Assembly (NCBI RefSeq): GCF_907164905.1
Contig: NZ_CAJRAF010000002.1
Location: 124,001-188,000 of the forward strand
Source: Dyadobacter sp. CECT 9275
GTDB taxonomy: Bacteria > Bacteroidota > Bacteroidia > Cytophagales > Spirosomataceae
Direction: 5' to 3'
Length of the DNA stretch: 64,000 nt
The first letter of the stretch is position 1; each line of letters opens with the position of its first letter. Position numbers and translations under genes: made by a program. Under the pieces are notes generated by a model. That model was not told where the DNA came from, did not search any database, and was given only the letters and a program-made list of their open reading frames with translations. Of this stretch, positions 52,215-63,981 are shown one piece after another.

Positions 52215-53540
52215 ATGAAAAAGTGGATCCTTGCACTCATGCTTGCCGCATTGGTAGCAATCCCTGAAAATACCATGGCCCAAAGGTTTTTAATGGACCT
52301 TGTGGATACAACCAACCAGATGGGTAAAGGAATGCTTTCCATCTACGAACGTTACAACCGCGTCCGGATCAGCGGATATATACAGCCTCAGTTTCAACTC
52401 ATCACAAAAAAAGGTGCTGAGACCTATGCAGGGCCCAATTTTTCTACATTTTCCAACAACCGGTTTATGCTGAGACGCGGCCGGCTGAGGGTCGATTACG
52501 CCCATCTGAACGACCATGGGGAGCCCACTTCCTATTTTGTTTTTCAGTTTGACGGGACTGAAAGAGGTGTTGCCATACGGGACTTTTGGGGGCGCTTTTA
52601 TGAAAACAAATACAAGCTCTTCGCCCTCACTACAGGCATGTTTGCCAGACCGTTTGGCCATGAAGTAAACTTGTCATCGGCCAACCGGGAAACACCTGAG
52701 AGAGGGAGAATGTCGCAGATACTGATGCGCACGGAAAGGGATATTGGCGCCATGCTGACCGTGACAACCAGAACGATAACCTCCTCGGCACTATCACACT
52801 TAAAGCTAGACCTTGGGGTATTTAATGGCCAGGGAATGACGGGGACAATGGACTACGACAGCCACAAGGATTTGATCGGCCGAATCAGCCTTAAGCCTAC
52901 TCCCCTTTCCTGGCTTTCCAACGCTGTGGTGTCAGCCGCTGTTTCGGGTTACCGTGGAGGGATAATCAGCCAGTCGGACGTGACTTATGGAGCCCGGAAA
53001 AGCGGAGATACCTTTTTAATGCAACGGGATTCATCCACACATAATTACGGCAAAATCCGCCCGAGGAACTATGCCGGTGCTGATATTCAGCTAAAATTCC
53101 CCAACCTAAAATCAGCAACCGAGTTGCGGGCGGAGTATATCCGAGGCAAACAAACCGCAACTGCTCTAACCAGCGAAACGCCTGGTACTTACCCTGTTAC
53201 CAACAACCTGAAAGATCCGCTGTATACCCGCAGTTTCGATGGAGCCTACTTTTACTTTTTACAAAACTTATGGGACGAAGACCATCAACTGGTGGCCAAG
53301 TATGACTGGTATGACCCGAACACTAAAGTATCCGGTAAAAATATCAGCCAGGATAAAGGTTTTACAAAGGGAGATATCAGGTATAACACCCTGGGATTAG
53401 GATATGTGCATCATGCCAACGAATCATTGAAATTCGTTTTTTATTACGAATTTGTGAGAAATGAGGAAACTTCTCTTCCGGATTTTACCAGCGATGTCCC
53501 GGATAATGTTTTTACCTGCCGGGTTCAGTATAACTTTTAG
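52215..53540 (+). CDS. Porin O/P-like outer membrane protein
   Basis: A 441-residue beta-barrel of the phosphate-selective porin O/P type. A signal peptide (about 1-22, ILALMLAALVAIPENTMAQ) is followed by RVRISGYIQPQFQL at about 49-62, FMLRRGRLRVDYAHLNDHGE, and a terminal strand ending FTCRVQYNF. It would form a diffusion channel in the outer membrane; the substrate cannot be read. Single gene with a 184-bp spacer upstream. Confidence 0.87.
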   Translation: MKKWILALMLAALVAIPENTMAQRFLMDLVDTTNQMGKGMLSIYERYNRVRISGYIQPQFQLITKKGAETYAGPNFSTFSNNRFMLRRGRLRVDYAHLNDHGEPTSYFVFQFDGTERGVAIRDFWGRFYENKYKLFALTTGMFARPFGHEVNLSSANRETPERGRMSQILMRTERDIGAMLTVTTRTITSSALSHLKLDLGVFNGQGMTGTMDYDSHKDLIGRISLKPTPLSWLSNAVVSAAVSGYRGGIISQSDVTYGARKSGDTFLMQRDSSTHNYGKIRPRNYAGADIQLKFPNLKSATELRAEYIRGKQTATALTSETPGTYPVTNNLKDPLYTRSFDGAYFYFLQNLWDEDHQLVAKYDWYDPNTKVSGKNISQDKGFTKGDIRYNTLGLGYVHHANESLKFVFYYEFVRNEETSLPDFTSDVPDNVFTCRVQYNF

Positions 53541-53565
53541 GTACCCGACAGGTAACTAAAGGAGA

Positions 53566-54027
53566 TCAGGGCAGTGCACCAAACCGCTCCGTTAAAACTT
53601 TCATCCGATAGTCAAATATTCCCCTGACTTGCCTACCGACAAAAAGGGCATCAGCGAGCAAGCCTAATGGCCCGTACGGTATCTTGTAATGAAGTATATC
53701 TTCCATTAAAATACCACCGTCAACCTTTCTGAAATGATGCTGATGGTGCCAGAAAGCATAAGGACCAAAGCGCTGTTCATCAACGAAATAGCGCATATTT
53801 TCGACGTGCGTAATTTCAGTACACCATTTCAAAGGGACACCCAGTACGGGCCGGATGATGTAGGTGATGATCTGCCCCGGATACATCCGCTCTCCGTGGT
53901 GGCGGGATGTTACTACAAAATCCATATAAGCCGGTGTAATCTCTTTGAGGTTCGAGGGATTAGAAAAAAAATCCCATGCCTCATCGAGAGAAATGGGAAA
54001 CTTTTGTTGGAAATACAGCTCCTGCAT
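53566..54027 (-). CDS. SRPBCC-family protein (cell-division-inhibitor-like)
   Basis: A 153-residue helix-grip domain (FPISLDEAWDFFSNPSNLKE, then MYPGQIITYIIRPVLGVPLK, then YGPLGLLADALFVGRQVRGI). It resembles the SRPBCC proteins annotated as ligand-binding or as cell division inhibitor-like. No active-site residues are diagnostic. It converges with the porin gene and lies 76 bases downstream of tex on the same strand. Confidence 0.83.
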   Translation of the reverse strand: MQELYFQQKFPISLDEAWDFFSNPSNLKEITPAYMDFVVTSRHHGERMYPGQIITYIIRPVLGVPLKWCTEITHVENMRYFVDEQRFGPYAFWHHQHHFRKVDGGILMEDILHYKIPYGPLGLLADALFVGRQVRGIFDYRMKVLTERFGALP

Positions 54028-54102
54028 GGGTACAATATATCATTTAGCTAAAACAATACTTACGCAGCATTCGGCAAAAAAGACTTTCACGCATTCATTT
54101 TT

Positions 54103-56223
54103 CTACATCCCCTTCATACTGAGCGCAATCCTTTTGCGCGACAGATCCACCTCTGTTACCCTGACGGTAACCACCTGCTGAAGTTTGACGATTTCATTGG
54201 GGTCTTTGATAAATTTATCGGCCATTTGAGAAACATGCACCAGGCCGTCCTGTTTTACGCCCACGTCCACAAATGCACCAAAGGCGGTGATATTCGTCAC
54301 AATCCCCGGCAACACCATGCCCTCCCGCAGATCCTCCGGCTTTCTGACGGATTTATCAAACTCAAATTTTTGAATTTGAGCCCTTGGGTCTCTGGATGGC
54401 TTTTCCAATTCCTTCAGGATATCCTGCAGTGTTGGAAGTCCCACTTCATCAGAAATATACCTGGAGGGGTTTACCTGCTTTCGCTTTTCCGGTTTTTGAA
54501 TGAGGTCAATAACAGACGCCCCCACATCTTTTGCCATTTTCTCTACAATTTCGTAACGCTCCGGATGCACAGCACTGTTATCCAACGGGTTAATGCCATT
54601 TTCAATACGTAAGAAGCCAGCTGCCTGTTCATAAGCCTTGGCACCGAGGCGGGGCACTTTTAAAAGTTGCTGCCTTGATTTAAAATTACCGTTTTTAGCC
54701 CTGAAATCTACGATATTCTGCGCCAGAGCGGGTCCCAGCCCCGATACATAGCGTAACAAGTGCTTGCTTGCCGTGTTGAGATTTACGCCTACGGAGTTTA
54801 CGCAGCTTTCTACGACTACATCCAAAGCATTTCGCAATGCGGTCTGGTCTACATCGTGCTGGTACTGTCCTACCCCAATAGATTTCGGGTCAATTTTCAC
54901 GAGTTCTGCCAAAGGATCCATCAGGCGCCTGCCGATGGAAACAGACCCCCGCACGGTAACATCCTTGTCCGGGAATTCCTCCCGGGCAACATCCGAAGCC
55001 GAATAAATGGAAGCGCCTTGTTCACTCACCATAAATAATCCCACTTCCTCTGACTTACCCAGGCCGGTAAGTAACTTTTTTATAAACTCCTCCGTTTCCC
55101 TACCCGCCGTTCCGTTCCCCACAGCTATGGCCTCCACTTTCCATTTTTCAACCAACATTTTTAAAGTTTCTCCCGCCTCTGTGGCCTTTTCGAATGGATA
55201 GATCACCTTGTCGGCCATCAGATTCCCCCGCTGGTCAAGTACCACCACCTTACAGCCAGTGCGGTACCCGGGATCTACGGCAAGTACTGTTTTCTGCCCC
55301 AGAGGAGAAGCTAGCAGAAGCTGACGCAGATTATCCGTGAATATCTGGATGGCGTACTGATCTGCCTTCTCCTTGGAAATATTACTGAACTCCGTTTCAA
55401 TACCCGGCTTTAAAAGCCGCTTGTAACTGTCGGAAACAGCAGCAATAATCTCATCCTTCCCGGCCGGTGAGCCCTTTACAAAAATCCTGTCCAGCGTTTC
55501 GAGGGCCATATCCTCATCAGGCGAAATATCAACGCTCAAAAACCCTTCCTCCTCGCCTCTGCGGAGGGCCAGCAACCTGTGAGAGGGAATTTTAGCCAAA
55601 GGCTCGGAAAACTCAAAATAATCACGATACTTGGCTCCATCTTCTTCCTTCTTCTTTTTTACTTTGGAAGTGATAACCGCCCCTTTCTTAAAGATATCCC
55701 TGATCTTTCCGCGGGCTTCCTGATTTTCATTGATCCACTCCGCCATAATATCCCTTGCTCCCTGCAGGGCCTCTTCCAAACTACCAACAGCATCGTTCAG
55801 GAATGACTGCGCTCTGCGCGACGGATCCTGCTCTTTTCCGCTGAAAATGCTCAGCGCCAAAGGTTCAAGCCCCTTTTCGATAGCAATTACAGCGCGTGTT
55901 TTCCTTTTTTGCTTATAAGGCAGATACAAATCTTCCAGCTCGACCAAAGAGAAAACAGCCTCAATTTGTTTTTTCAGTTCTGGGGTGAGTTTCCCTTGAT
56001 CCGCAATACTTTTAAGGATAAATTCGCGGCGTTTTTCCACCTCAGTCTGACGCTGGTAAGCCTCCTTAATCGCCCCGATCTGGACTTCATCCAAACCGCC
56101 TGTTGCCTCTTTCCGATACCTTGAAATAAAAGGAAGCGTTGCTCCTTCATCAAAAAGCTGAATGGTATTCCTGACCTGCTTTTCGGAAACGGACGTCTGC
56201 TGTGCTATTAACTGGTAATTCAT
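54103..56223 (-). CDS. tex: Tex-family RNA-binding transcription accessory protein
   Basis: A 706-residue protein. It has the Tex N-terminal helical region (TLPFISRYRKEATGGLDEVQ at about 29-48), an RNase H-like YqgF domain (TVLAVDPGYRTGCKVVVLDQ), helix-hairpin-helix repeats (YVSGLGPALAQNIVDFRAKN) and a C-terminal S1 domain (GIVTNITAFGAFVDVGVKQD). Tex binds nucleic acid and influences transcription and toxin expression in other bacteria. Full length with normal domain order. Confidence 0.94.
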   Translation of the reverse strand: MNYQLIAQQTSVSEKQVRNTIQLFDEGATLPFISRYRKEATGGLDEVQIGAIKEAYQRQTEVEKRREFILKSIADQGKLTPELKKQIEAVFSLVELEDLYLPYKQKRKTRAVIAIEKGLEPLALSIFSGKEQDPSRRAQSFLNDAVGSLEEALQGARDIMAEWINENQEARGKIRDIFKKGAVITSKVKKKKEEDGAKYRDYFEFSEPLAKIPSHRLLALRRGEEEGFLSVDISPDEDMALETLDRIFVKGSPAGKDEIIAAVSDSYKRLLKPGIETEFSNISKEKADQYAIQIFTDNLRQLLLASPLGQKTVLAVDPGYRTGCKVVVLDQRGNLMADKVIYPFEKATEAGETLKMLVEKWKVEAIAVGNGTAGRETEEFIKKLLTGLGKSEEVGLFMVSEQGASIYSASDVAREEFPDKDVTVRGSVSIGRRLMDPLAELVKIDPKSIGVGQYQHDVDQTALRNALDVVVESCVNSVGVNLNTASKHLLRYVSGLGPALAQNIVDFRAKNGNFKSRQQLLKVPRLGAKAYEQAAGFLRIENGINPLDNSAVHPERYEIVEKMAKDVGASVIDLIQKPEKRKQVNPSRYISDEVGLPTLQDILKELEKPSRDPRAQIQKFEFDKSVRKPEDLREGMVLPGIVTNITAFGAFVDVGVKQDGLVHVSQMADKFIKDPNEIVKLQQVVTVRVTEVDLSRKRIALSMKGM

Positions 56224-56326
56224 ATATATTTGATATTGTAATCGGGGAAAGTAAAATCACTTTCGCCTGATAATGCTGTTAATCATTATAAACTAAAAAG
56301 GTATACGGTTGTTTTTCGCTCCGGAC

Positions 56327-57583
56327 TCATTGTTTTTCCAGGAGTGCCATATAAAAACCATCGAATCCATCCCGGGCTACCGACGTTCTTTGCTCGCTAA
56401 CCAAACGCCACTGGTGGCCCCGTTCCAAAACAAAACGTTTAACCTGTTCCTCCGACTCAGAAGGTAGGATACTACAGGTTGCATATACCATTTTTCCCCC
56501 GGGTTTTACCATAGCCGAATACCCCGTTAAAATTTGCCATTGGGTTTTTCTGATCGCATCCAGAAACGACGGCTTCAGCTTCCACTTTGAGTCGGGATTA
56601 CGACGCAGTACCCCAAGGCCCGAGCATGGCACGTCCAGCAAAAGCCTGTCTGCTGTTTCCTTTAACGCCCGAATATCCTTTTCGGAATGTATGACATCGG
56701 TTTTTATACAGGTAACGCCGTTTCTTTTTGCACGTCTTTCCAGTTCATGCAACTTTCTGAGATCCAGGTCCATTGCCACAATTTTTCCCCTGTTCTCCAG
56801 CAACGACGCAATATGCAATGTTTTTCCCCCAGCCCCTGCACAGGCATCAATAACCGTTTGCCCGGGGTGTACATCCAGATATGGGGCAATTAATTGTGAA
56901 CCAGCATCCTGCACTTCAAAATACCCCATTTTAAAACTGTCGCGACTAAATACATTTTGCCGTTTTTTCAAAACTACAGCATGAGGAACGCCCGGGATCA
57001 AACCGGTTTCATCCGGACCAAAGATGCTGGACACCGTGGCGATATCTGTCTTTAAAGTGTTCACCCTCAGTACCACCGGTGCCTGTTTGTTCAGAGCCAT
57101 AAGTTCCGTATCCCAGTTATCACCCAGTTCCGACGCCCCCGTTTCATCCAGCCAGTCAGGAATGGATTCCGCTATACTTCTGGTTTCAAGCCCTTCCCGG
57201 TATCTTTTCAGTATATCCTCAAGATCCATTCCCTCAAATTCTGCCCATTGGGGTAAGTCTTGATTGTTTTCCAAAGAAAAATGTAACGGCTTAATGGTAA
57301 GCCAGGTAGCGAACAAAGTCCAGTAATCCGTACTATCCAAGGGTTCACTGATCCCTGCTGAAAAATTGATAAGCCGCCACCAGCGGCACATCTCATAAAT
57401 ATTTTCGGCGAGAAAGGCCCTGTCCCTTGCCCCCCACTTTTTGTTCGACTTAAGAAGTTGCTCAACAACTTTATCCGCCTGCTTGTTTAGTACGAATATC
57501 TCCTGTAAGCCTGTTAGAACAGCTTCTACCAATACCTTATGTAGTTTCAATCTGATTGCGTTAATATATTTGACCTTCTTCAC
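56327..57583 (-). CDS. RsmB-like (NOL1/NOP2/Sun family) RNA cytosine-C5-methyltransferase
   Basis: A 418-residue enzyme. After an N-terminal NusB-like helical part comes the SAM domain with VIDACAGAGGKTLHIASLLE, IVAMDLDLRKLHELERRAKR, the catalytic Cys pair in LLLDVPCSGLGVLRRNPDSK and MVYATCSILPSESEEQV. RsmB methylates C967 of 16S rRNA; the family also includes other targets. No RNA substrate can be fixed from sequence alone. The extended start MKKVKYINAIRLKLHKV is the only in-frame option that keeps the helical N-terminus. Confidence 0.88.
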   Translation of the reverse strand: MKKVKYINAIRLKLHKVLVEAVLTGLQEIFVLNKQADKVVEQLLKSNKKWGARDRAFLAENIYEMCRWWRLINFSAGISEPLDSTDYWTLFATWLTIKPLHFSLENNQDLPQWAEFEGMDLEDILKRYREGLETRSIAESIPDWLDETGASELGDNWDTELMALNKQAPVVLRVNTLKTDIATVSSIFGPDETGLIPGVPHAVVLKKRQNVFSRDSFKMGYFEVQDAGSQLIAPYLDVHPGQTVIDACAGAGGKTLHIASLLENRGKIVAMDLDLRKLHELERRAKRNGVTCIKTDVIHSEKDIRALKETADRLLLDVPCSGLGVLRRNPDSKWKLKPSFLDAIRKTQWQILTGYSAMVKPGGKMVYATCSILPSESEEQVKRFVLERGHQWRLVSEQRTSVARDGFDGFYMALLEKQ

Positions 57584-57752
57584 CAGAGGTACTCCCCCTT
57601 TCTTAACCGGCCGGAAAGTTAACCAGAAGAAATTCCGAATTCAAAACCACATTCGCCGTACCTTGTCAAAATGAATACAAAAAGTCAAAAATCAGAGTAA
57701 AATACCGCATCTGCCGCGTTTAAACTGTTATGCTCGTGTAACAGCTATTGTG

Positions 57753-58199
57753 ATGGAACTTGAAGTAATCACCGAAATCCCTATTTACAGGCCTGCACAG
57801 GAAGTTTTTGAAGCCCTATTCGACCAAGATAAAATGGCTGATTTCTTCACTTCGCTGCTCTCTTCACTCACCAGCGAAGGAAAAACTGCTGGCTCCCTTC
57901 AAGCGGATAGTGTACCTGGCATGGAGCTGGTGCATGTCATTCCGAACGAAATGATCCAATTCAACTGGACAGTAAGTATAGTACCCACAAGCGTGCTCTT
58001 AACCTTTACGCCCATTACCCACACCAGTACATTACTGAAAGTGGTGGAAGGACATTGGAGCAAAAACTCTGAAGGCCTTCGGTCCTATGCGCAGCAAATG
58101 CAAACCTGGACTTACTTTAATGTGCGCTTGAAACTCTTTCTGGAACATGGTCTACATCTGGATTCATTCCTGAATAATCCAAACGATAAAGCTTCCTGA
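57753..58199 (+). CDS. SRPBCC/START-like protein
   Basis: A 148-residue protein (MELEVITEIPIYRPAQEVFE at the start; VIPNEMIQFNWTVSIVPTSV in the middle; WSKNSEGLRSYAQQMQTWTY near the end) with the layout of the AHSA1/START helix-grip fold. The first Met is ATG at 57753; an upstream GTG at 57750 adds one residue and is less likely. Ligand and role unknown. Confidence 0.7.
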   Translation: MELEVITEIPIYRPAQEVFEALFDQDKMADFFTSLLSSLTSEGKTAGSLQADSVPGMELVHVIPNEMIQFNWTVSIVPTSVLLTFTPITHTSTLLKVVEGHWSKNSEGLRSYAQQMQTWTYFNVRLKLFLEHGLHLDSFLNNPNDKAS

Positions 58200-58615
58200 T
58201 GAGCAGATATCTGCTATAATCGCAAGGCAAATTTTCTTGGCCGCTCCGCCCTGTTTGTTTCCGAATAATGTTTTCAACCCGTCCTGATGCACCTCTCGAA
58301 AAGTCCGGGAGTAACATCCGACAGGCAATTTTATTGAACAATTACGTTACTCTTCCTTATTCGTTGACAATACAATAGTTACATCTGTATAAAATTATAT
58401 CATTAGTCATTTTACATTCGATAGTACATCAACTTTAAATAATAAAAAACTATCAATGTTAGATAAAAAACCATCGATAGATATATACAAATGAAGTTAA
58501 AAAACTCACTTTTTTATTTTGATACAAAAAATAAGTACTATTTTAGCCAAATTGTTAAAATAGTACTTAACTAATATTGTAACAATAACAAAATACCTGA
58601 GCTACGCCATTTTAG
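58200..58615. other. Intergenic region before the DUF2147 gene
   Basis: This 416-bp spacer holds no credible gene. From about 58380 it is very A/T-rich and carries three related CGATAG-like words (TTCGATAG at 58417-58424; CTATCAATG at 58450-58458; CATCGATAG at 58472-58480, almost complementary to the previous one), then the hairpin at 58532-58569. Confidence 0.55.
58532..58569. repeat. 14-bp inverted repeat 46 bases before the DUF2147 gene
   Basis: TAAGTACTATTTTA (58532-58545) and TAAAATAGTACTTA (58556-58569) are perfect complements with a 10-base loop. Unlike most such repeats in this window it lies upstream of a gene, so an operator or leader hairpin is likelier than a terminator. Confidence 0.75.
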
Positions 58616-59056
58616 ATGAAGAAAATAGTATTTTTATTAGCTATCTCATTTTTCAGTTTTGTCTCTGAAACGCAACATTCCGGAGCAGATGCCATCGTAG
58701 GCGTATGGCTTTCCGAGGAGAAGGATGGAAAGATTGAAGTGTACAGGACAGGGAATAAGTATAACGGAAAAATTATATGGGGCAAGGAACTTATGGAAGC
58801 GGACGGCAAGACTTCCAGAAAGGATATTCACAATCCTGATAAAAAGTTAAGAGCCAGAAGTCTCGAGAACATGGTCATCCTGTCAGACTTTGAATATACC
58901 GGCAGCACCTGGGAAAATGGCACCATCTACGATCCGCATAGCGGCAAAACATACAGCTGCATTATTAAGCTGAAAGGTCAGACGTTAGAGATCCGGGGCT
59001 TTGTGGGTATCTCTCTGCTGGGCCGCACAACCTACTGGAAGCGAGACACCGAGTAA
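58616..59056 (+). CDS. DUF2147-domain exported protein
   Basis: A 146-residue protein with a signal peptide (about 1-22, VFLLAISFFSFVSETQHSG). The mature part matches DUF2147: AIVGVWLSEEKDGKIEVYRT, then DGKTSRKDIHNPDKKLRARS, then TIYDPHSGKTYSCIIKL and IRGFVGISLLGRTTYWKR at the end. The domain forms a small beta-barrel with unknown ligand. A stem-loop and repeated words lie upstream, suggesting regulated expression. Confidence 0.87.
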   Translation: MKKIVFLLAISFFSFVSETQHSGADAIVGVWLSEEKDGKIEVYRTGNKYNGKIIWGKELMEADGKTSRKDIHNPDKKLRARSLENMVILSDFEYTGSTWENGTIYDPHSGKTYSCIIKLKGQTLEIRGFVGISLLGRTTYWKRDTE

Positions 59057-59157
59057 CCGGCACATGACGGATACTTACCCGAAAGAAAGCCATTATATGG
59101 TTTCAATACGAATTCTAAATCTATATCCTTTGTTGACCTGAAAAAAGGTATTCAACA

Positions 59158-60171
59158 ATGAGGAAAATAAAAATTGGCATACTGGATCAATCCGTTGTGA
59201 GGAAAAACAGTACTGCAAAAGAGGCTATCGAAGAAACCATTGCAACCGCCCGATTAGCTGAAGAACTGGGTTACAGCAGATTCTGGATTTCTGAACACCA
59301 TAACTCGACTTTTATCGCAGGTTCCACACCGGAAGTACTGATGGTGAAACTTGCGGATGAAACGTCTCATATTAGGATTGGCTCAGGAGGAATAATGCTT
59401 CCTAACCACAGTGCATTGAAAGTGGCCGAAAACTTCCGGATGCTGGAGACCCTCTTCCCAGGCCGCATTGACCTGGGCATGGGCCGTGCTCCGGGTACCG
59501 ACAGGCTGACCTCTTCCCTACTTAATCCTTCCAACGATTTTAGTGAAAGGAGCTATTTGAGGCAACTGGAACATCTTCAGCACTTTTTTGAAGATACCGC
59601 CGGAACAGATGATGGCTTTATCTATGCCGTGCCACAGGCTGCCACTACGCCTGGCCAATGGATATTGAGTTCAAGCGGAGGAAGCAGTAGTATTGCTGCA
59701 AAATTCGGGTTGGGTTTGGTTGTGGCCAAATTTATTAATGGCTTTGCCGGCCCCGAAGTAATAGACAGCTACCGCAGGGATTTCCGGCCTTCTGCGCACT
59801 ACCCAAAGCCCGAAGCTATGCTTTCCATTTTCGTACTTTGCGGTGAAACAGAAGAAAAAGCACTGCAAATGAGAAAGATACAGGATTACATACTGCTTCA
59901 GTTCGAACGTGGAAACTTTGGCCCTTTCCCCAGTTATGCCGACATCAAAAATTATCAGTTTTCACCCGGCGAACTGGAAAGAATTAAATACAACAGCGGC
60001 AGGGTAATATCGGGAACGAAGGAGTCAGTAAAAGAGCAACTCACAGCTCTTGCCGATCGTTTTGATGTGGATGAAATCATCATTTCAACCATGGGCGAGG
60101 ATGCACAAACGAGAAAAAAATCTTTTGAATTGATTTCGGAGGTATTTCATTTGAGAGAAGCGGTAGTTTAA
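59158..60171 (+). CDS. LLM-class flavin-dependent monooxygenase
   Basis: A 337-residue luciferase-like protein (IKIGILDQSVVRKNSTAKEA at the start; RFWISEHHNSTFIAGSTPEV at about 41-60; IRIGSGGIMLPNHSALKVAE; IDLGMGRAPGTDRLTSSLLN at about 105-124). These enzymes use FMNH2 supplied by a partner reductase and O2. The FMN reductase-like gene at 61982 is a possible partner. A WYL regulator follows 36 bases downstream on the same strand. Substrate unknown. Confidence 0.9.
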   Translation: MRKIKIGILDQSVVRKNSTAKEAIEETIATARLAEELGYSRFWISEHHNSTFIAGSTPEVLMVKLADETSHIRIGSGGIMLPNHSALKVAENFRMLETLFPGRIDLGMGRAPGTDRLTSSLLNPSNDFSERSYLRQLEHLQHFFEDTAGTDDGFIYAVPQAATTPGQWILSSSGGSSSIAAKFGLGLVVAKFINGFAGPEVIDSYRRDFRPSAHYPKPEAMLSIFVLCGETEEKALQMRKIQDYILLQFERGNFGPFPSYADIKNYQFSPGELERIKYNSGRVISGTKESVKEQLTALADRFDVDEIIISTMGEDAQTRKKSFELISEVFHLREAVV

Positions 60172-60207
60172 ACTATTTTTGCCGGCAACATTAGCCGCCA
60201 CAAAAAA

Positions 60208-61152
60208 ATGAACCGCTTCGATAGAATTACGGCCATACTGATCCAGCTCCAGTCACGTAAAATTGTGAGGGCGCAGGATCTGGCCGATCGCTTTGAAATA
60301 AGTCTTCGGACGGTTTATCGGGACATCAGCTCCCTGGCTGAGGCAGGAGTACCCATCGTATCGGAAGCAGGGGTGGGTTATTCCATCATGGATGGCTACC
60401 GCCTTCCACCGGTTATGTTCACCCGGGAAGAAGCGCGTACATTCATTACGGCTGAAAAATTAATGGAGAAATTCACGGATCTCACGGTGAAGTCGCACTA
60501 CCAGTCGGCCATGTACAAGATCCGGGCTGTTTTAAAAAGCAGCGAAAAATCCATGGTCGAAAACCTGGAAAACCATATTGAAGTAAGGCAGCATTACAGT
60601 CCTTTTGCCACCACATCCGACAACTCCCTGGATCTCCTCCTGAAGAGTATTTCCGAAAAGAAGGCCGTGAATATTCTGTACACGGCCCTTGGCTATGATC
60701 AGGCCAGTATGCGGCTCATTGAACCCGTGGGAGTTTACCACGAAAATAATTATTGGTATACCGTTGCCTACTGCCATTTAAGAAAAAATTACCGCAACTT
60801 CCGGCTTGACAGGATCGTTAAAATCGAGCTTACCGATACTTCCTTTAATCTGCAGCATGCCCCTCTTAAAGACTTTCTTCAGAAACAGGTAAGCCATGAC
60901 CAAAACCTGCACCTGATCATCATCAGGCTCCAAAAACGTATACGGCCGTACATCAACGAGCAAAAGTATTACTATGGATATGTTTCGGAGGTAATAGAAG
61001 ACGACATCGTTGAAATGACATTCCTGAGCAGTTATCTGGAGGGATTTGCGAGGTGGTTCATGATGCTCGCACCCGACGCTTCGATAGTGCAGCCGCAAAT
61101 CCTGAAAGATCGCCTGAAAAAGCTCATAGCCGAGATTTCCGAAAAATTGTAG
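60208..61152 (+). CDS. WYL-domain (YafY/DeoR-like) transcriptional regulator
   Basis: A 314-residue regulator. It has an N-terminal winged helix (about 1-60, RKIVRAQDLADRFEISLRTV), then a WYL domain (about 140-215, LYTALGYDQASMRLIEPVGV and NNYWYTVAYCHLRKNYRNFR), and a C-terminal WCX-type region. WYL proteins sense small molecules or nucleic acid and often act near DNA-damage genes. It is likely co-transcribed with the LLM gene and may regulate that run. Confidence 0.9.
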   Translation: MNRFDRITAILIQLQSRKIVRAQDLADRFEISLRTVYRDISSLAEAGVPIVSEAGVGYSIMDGYRLPPVMFTREEARTFITAEKLMEKFTDLTVKSHYQSAMYKIRAVLKSSEKSMVENLENHIEVRQHYSPFATTSDNSLDLLLKSISEKKAVNILYTALGYDQASMRLIEPVGVYHENNYWYTVAYCHLRKNYRNFRLDRIVKIELTDTSFNLQHAPLKDFLQKQVSHDQNLHLIIIRLQKRIRPYINEQKYYYGYVSEVIEDDIVEMTFLSSYLEGFARWFMMLAPDASIVQPQILKDRLKKLIAEISEKL

Positions 61153-61228
61153 CGCCCGCCAATTGCTACTGACATACGTCTGTCATAGGTACCGGTTTAC
61201 TTTGCTATGAACCTAAAAACAAGAAACT

Positions 61229-61747
61229 ATGATGACGATGCCAGCAACCGAAAAAGAGGTAAACAGCATGCTTTACCTGATCAATAACTTCACCCGGTAC
61301 AACCTATGGGCCAACGCTACCCTGGTACACTGGCTGAAAACCAAATCTCCGGAGCTGCTGGATAAGGAAGTAACATCCAGTTTCCCAACGATCAGACTTA
61401 CCTTACTTCATATTCTGAAAACTCAGGGGTACTGGCTTTCTGTTATTTCCGGGGAAGAGTACTCCGAAAACCAGGGAGCCGATCCGGAATCAGTGCTGAG
61501 CGAGGTGATTGACCAGTCTGCCCGGATCGTTGAATTTGTAGAGTCTATGCCGGCGGAATCGATTCAGGATGAAACGATGGTGATAAACCCCTGGTTCGAA
61601 TGCAATTTCCCAAACTTTGAATACATTCTTCATCTGGTCAATCATACCACTTACCACCGCGGACAGATAATTACCGTGGGCCGACAATTAGGCCTTACCG
61701 ATGCACCGATAACGGATTACAACTTCTTTAATGTAAGGGGAAAGTGA
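61229..61747 (+). CDS. DinB-family protein
   Basis: A 172-residue four-helix-bundle protein of the DinB/YfiT superfamily. It has INNFTRYNLWANATLVHWLK, ILKTQGYWLSVISGEEYSEN and ILHLVNHTTYHRGQIITVGR; the last supplies His residues typical of the metal site. Members act as thiol transferases (bacillithiol-type) or remain unassigned. It follows the WYL gene by 76 bases. Several ATG codons lie near the start (61229, 61232, 61238); the first is used here. Confidence 0.83.
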   Translation: MMTMPATEKEVNSMLYLINNFTRYNLWANATLVHWLKTKSPELLDKEVTSSFPTIRLTLLHILKTQGYWLSVISGEEYSENQGADPESVLSEVIDQSARIVEFVESMPAESIQDETMVINPWFECNFPNFEYILHLVNHTTYHRGQIITVGRQLGLTDAPITDYNFFNVRGK

Positions 61748-61981
61748 AATTGCAAAAACGAACAGCAGATTATCAAAACACATAACAGCACCATAAAAAT
61801 CTATTATTCAATAAGTTAAAGCAACACAATTCATAAAACCTGCCGCCGTGATTTAATTATACATCCGCTATCCGGAAACTTACCCGCTCAGTAAAAACCT
61901 CGGCGGGTATTTCCGTTTAATAAATGGCACAAACCATTCCGGATTTTCCTGCGTTCTGCTATTTCATAAAAAGAACCAGTA

Positions 61982-63938
<1,957 letters not shown>

Positions 63939-63981
63939 TAACTGATAGGATTGATTATTGAAATAAACTAAAGAGGACAGG

